A stretch of 33,337 nt of DNA from Verrucomicrobiota bacterium (GTDB lineage: Bacteria > Verrucomicrobiota > Verrucomicrobiia > Limisphaerales > J093), in NCBI GenBank assembly GCA_029556615.1, contig JAKQDD010000243.1:1-33337 (forward strand), written 5' to 3'. How positions within the stretch are numbered: position 1 is the first letter of the stretch; every line of letters starts with the position of its first letter. This document shows, in pieces, positions 31,541 through 33,337 of this stretch. The notes under the pieces are model-generated. The model saw only the letters and a program-made list of their open reading frames with translations, searched no databases and was not told the DNA's origin. Made by a program: the position numbers and the translations under genes.

Positions 31541-33087
31541 GATCGCCATTGAGTCGTCGCTGCATGGAATCCGCGGTGAACAGCCCAAGATTAGGCCCGA
31601 CCGGCTCGAAGCCCTCCCGGCTTCCGTCGAGGACCCCACCACGGATGCCCCGGGGCCACGTCACGACCGTGGTCGCCACATTCCTTGGCCTGGGGATCAC
31701 GTTTCAGCCGCCGGCTCTGACGGCCGGCGCGCCCGTGGTCGAGGTCGAAGAGACCGTTTACGCCTACACCCCGGCCAACAACGGGGCCGGACCCATGTGG
31801 TGCAGTGGCTCCACCTGCCTCATCCGCAGCGGCGACGTCGTGATGGCCACCGGACTCGAGACGCTCACGAACACGCCTCCCCTCAATAATTGCCGCTGGA
31901 CGCTCTGGCGCCACGACCCGAAGGGTTGGTCACGGGTTGCCGCTGACACCGACGGTCGGACCCGTGAACCGTCCCCGCTGGCAGTGTTGCCAATCGAGCG
32001 CACAATCCTGGTGTCGGCCAATCCCACCTTGCGGCCTCCAGGCCAGGAAGGGGGCGGCCCCGCCCAACCGGTGCTCCTCGCCTTTTCCCTCGAGACGCCG
32101 ACGGAGAGTCCGCGGCGCGTGCCGCTCTCATGGAGGGGCACCCCCGAGTTCACCGAACATTCCTATCGGAGTCTTGCCGCCGACGCCGCGGCCGGGACCT
32201 TCGTCCTGTTCCAGAACATTGGGTACACGCACGCCGAGTGGACTCATGGGACCCTTCGCCCCCAACCGGCGTCCTTGGCACGGGGAAGACTCGAATGGCC
32301 CTGGGGCGCCGATTACGCCAAACCCCAGCCTGTCCGCATCTGTTATCCCAACGTCGCCCTCCGCGGATCGGCTGTTCACTTCGTCGGGGTGAGCGATATC
32401 ATCGAGCCCAACCCCGCATGGCGCGCCTTCAAGAAGGAGCTGACGGGCAAGGAGTGGGATTACGAGTTCCGCAGGCTGTTCTACACGTGGTGCCCCGACC
32501 TCAAGACCGGCCGGTTCGCCGACTGGATCGAGATCGCCAGCCGCGAGGCCACCTGCGGGTGGATCACCCCGGGTGACCTGTGGCTCGCCCCCGACGGCTC
32601 GGTTCATATTCTCTGGACCGACCGCGCCCTCGACGAACGACTCCAAGCGAAGTTCTATCCGAACGCGCGGCAACGCCACGCCTTGAACCTGGCAATCGTG
32701 CGCGACGGTAAAGTCGCCCGGCGCGTCACCCTGGCCAGCACCGACGACTCCGCGGAGATCCCCCACCTCGCACGCTTCCACCTCACCCCGACCGGCCGCC
32801 GGTTCGTCGTCTGTTTTGTCAGTGGCACCGATCGCCAGGGACGCCGCGTTCGTGAAAACCGCCTGATCGAACTGGGCCCCGACGGCTCGCCAATCCAAAC
32901 CGTTCGGATCCCCCTGAAACACCCGTTCACCAGCTTCTTCACCGCCACGCCGCGGGCAGGCTCGATGCCCTCCCCGTTCCTGGATCTCCTCGGCACCCCG
33001 GTTGACACTCCCAACACCATCGGCTACGCGCGGATCCGCCTGGAGACAGCGGAGGATCCCGGCACCCCCCGGCCAGCGTCACCTTAG
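31537..33087 (+). CDS. secreted protein, probable beta-propeller, unknown function
   Basis: I do not recognise a characterised homologue for this 516-residue protein. A signal-peptide-like stretch, MPRGHVTTVVATFLGLGITF, begins at residue 37 (31645), so the true start may be there, giving 480 residues. The ATG at 31537, which overlaps the permease stop by four bases, is kept for its coupling. The mature part has AGPMWCSGSTCLIRSGDVVM at about 84-103, a cysteine pair possibly in a disulfide. It then shows recurring four-stranded beta blocks such as GDLWLAPDGSVHILWTD and LARGRLEWPWGAD, consistent with a BNR/sialidase-like propeller, but no catalytic signature. It is the third gene after two permeases. 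It could bind or degrade an extracellular substrate whose products are imported, but this is inference. Confidence 0.8.
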   Translation: MRSPLSRRCMESAVNSPRLGPTGSKPSRLPSRTPPRMPRGHVTTVVATFLGLGITFQPPALTAGAPVVEVEETVYAYTPANNGAGPMWCSGSTCLIRSGDVVMATGLETLTNTPPLNNCRWTLWRHDPKGWSRVAADTDGRTREPSPLAVLPIERTILVSANPTLRPPGQEGGGPAQPVLLAFSLETPTESPRRVPLSWRGTPEFTEHSYRSLAADAAAGTFVLFQNIGYTHAEWTHGTLRPQPASLARGRLEWPWGADYAKPQPVRICYPNVALRGSAVHFVGVSDIIEPNPAWRAFKKELTGKEWDYEFRRLFYTWCPDLKTGRFADWIEIASREATCGWITPGDLWLAPDGSVHILWTDRALDERLQAKFYPNARQRHALNLAIVRDGKVARRVTLASTDDSAEIPHLARFHLTPTGRRFVVCFVSGTDRQGRRVRENRLIELGPDGSPIQTVRIPLKHPFTSFFTATPRAGSMPSPFLDLLGTPVDTPNTIGYARIRLETAEDPGTPRPASP

Positions 33088-33193
33088 GGTCTGTGCAAAA
33101 AGTAATTCCGGTTTTGCTGGAGGGGATTGGGCTCGCTGGCGAGGACCTCGGCGAGCTCGGTCGAGCCGCGCGACGAAAGACCGACGACCGAAA

Positions 33194-33211
33194 GCGCCGG
33201 AGGGCCGGCGC
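33194..33211 (+). terminator. GC-rich hairpin downstream of the secreted-protein gene
   Basis: GCGCCGG (33194-33200) pairs perfectly with CCGGCGC (33205-33211) around an AGGG loop. It lies about 106 bases after the stop at 33087. There is no T-tract (it is followed by ACTC), so as an intrinsic terminator it is weak. Its position directly before a GTGTG sequence recalls the stem-loops upstream of some group II intron insertions. Confidence 0.3.
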
Positions 33212-33215
33212 ACTC

Positions 33216-33337
33216 GTGTGCCTGGCAGGTGCCAGCCCTATCGGGGTGAGAGGTCCCCGACGGGGAGATGGCGACAACCGAAGCTGAAGGCTAAGGCGGA
33301 ACCGTAAGGAACCGACTGAAAGAGCCGGAAGCGAACC
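33216..33337 (+). mobile_element. probable 5' end of a group II intron, truncated by the window
   Basis: No gene is convincing here, but the sequence is strongly structured. GTGTG at 33216-33220 fits the GUGYG intron start. It is followed by CTGGC-AGGT-GCCAG (33222-33235), by TCGGGG-TGAGAGGT-CCCCGA (33241-33260), and by a purine-rich stretch with GAAGCTGAAGGC and CGGAACCGTAAGGAACCG. Together these resemble domain I of bacterial group II introns that carry a reverse transcriptase further downstream. An earlier boundary near 33093 (GTGCAAAAAG) is possible, and that sequence could instead be an insertion-sequence end. The element continues past the window, so the maturase gene cannot be seen. 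Confidence 0.4.

Overview
This window is GC-rich, densely coded chromosomal DNA, most likely from the phylum Verrucomicrobiota (perhaps a Limisphaerales/Pedosphaera-like lineage). The assignment is inferred from gene content. The clues are a three-gene SdhC-A-B operon of the Bacillus/Bacteroidetes type, an IspH of the long plant/cyanobacterial type, a Tat-exported Gfo/Idh/MocA oxidoreductase, a 'FTLIELLVVIAVIAILAGLL' pseudopilin, and large secreted beta-rich proteins with the C-terminal module common in this phylum. I saw no tRNA, rRNA or CRISPR array.

Layout, left to right. 1-234 holds a large imperfect inverted repeat and no gene. 235-3623 (minus) is succinate dehydrogenase, transcribed sdhC-sdhA-sdhB. 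A small membrane-anchored protein of unknown function (3840-4496, plus) diverges from it. 4510-6912 (minus) is ispH followed by dgt. 7194-8834 (plus) is a secreted Ig-like/InlB-like/calcium-repeat protein. 8824-20058 (minus) is a carbohydrate-related cluster. In transcription order it holds a GH78 alpha-L-rhamnosidase, a Tat-exported Gfo/Idh oxidoreductase, a secreted HEAT-repeat protein, a pseudopilin, a URO-D-superfamily protein without the zinc cysteines, a cytoplasmic Gfo/Idh oxidoreductase with a Cys-rich insert, and a URO-D-superfamily protein with the intact His-X-Cys...Cys zinc motif. HEAT, pseudopilin and the first URO-D gene are joined by two consecutive 4-bp ATGA stop/start overlaps. 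20189-22111 (plus) is a repeat-rich secreted passenger-like protein.

22116-28087 (minus) is a type IV pilus/type II secretion motor operon in the order pilB-like, pilT, second pilB-like, pilC. A candidate sigma70-type promoter with two small dyads lies upstream. 28422-33087 (plus) is a three-gene unit of two APC-superfamily amino-acid permeases and a secreted protein, each junction being a 4-bp ATGA overlap. The right edge (33093-33337) is non-coding and strongly structured. It looks like a GC hairpin followed by the 5' part of a group II intron or another mobile element that runs out of the window.

The part most worth a second look is the 8.8-20 kb cluster. It combines polysaccharide debranching (rhamnosidase), sugar oxidoreduction (two Gfo/Idh enzymes, one exported), two unlike methyltransferase/URO-D-fold proteins and a surface pseudopilin translationally coupled to a HEAT-repeat protein. 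A joint role in taking up and processing a decorated (possibly O-methylated) plant or algal glycan is a hypothesis, not something the sequence proves.
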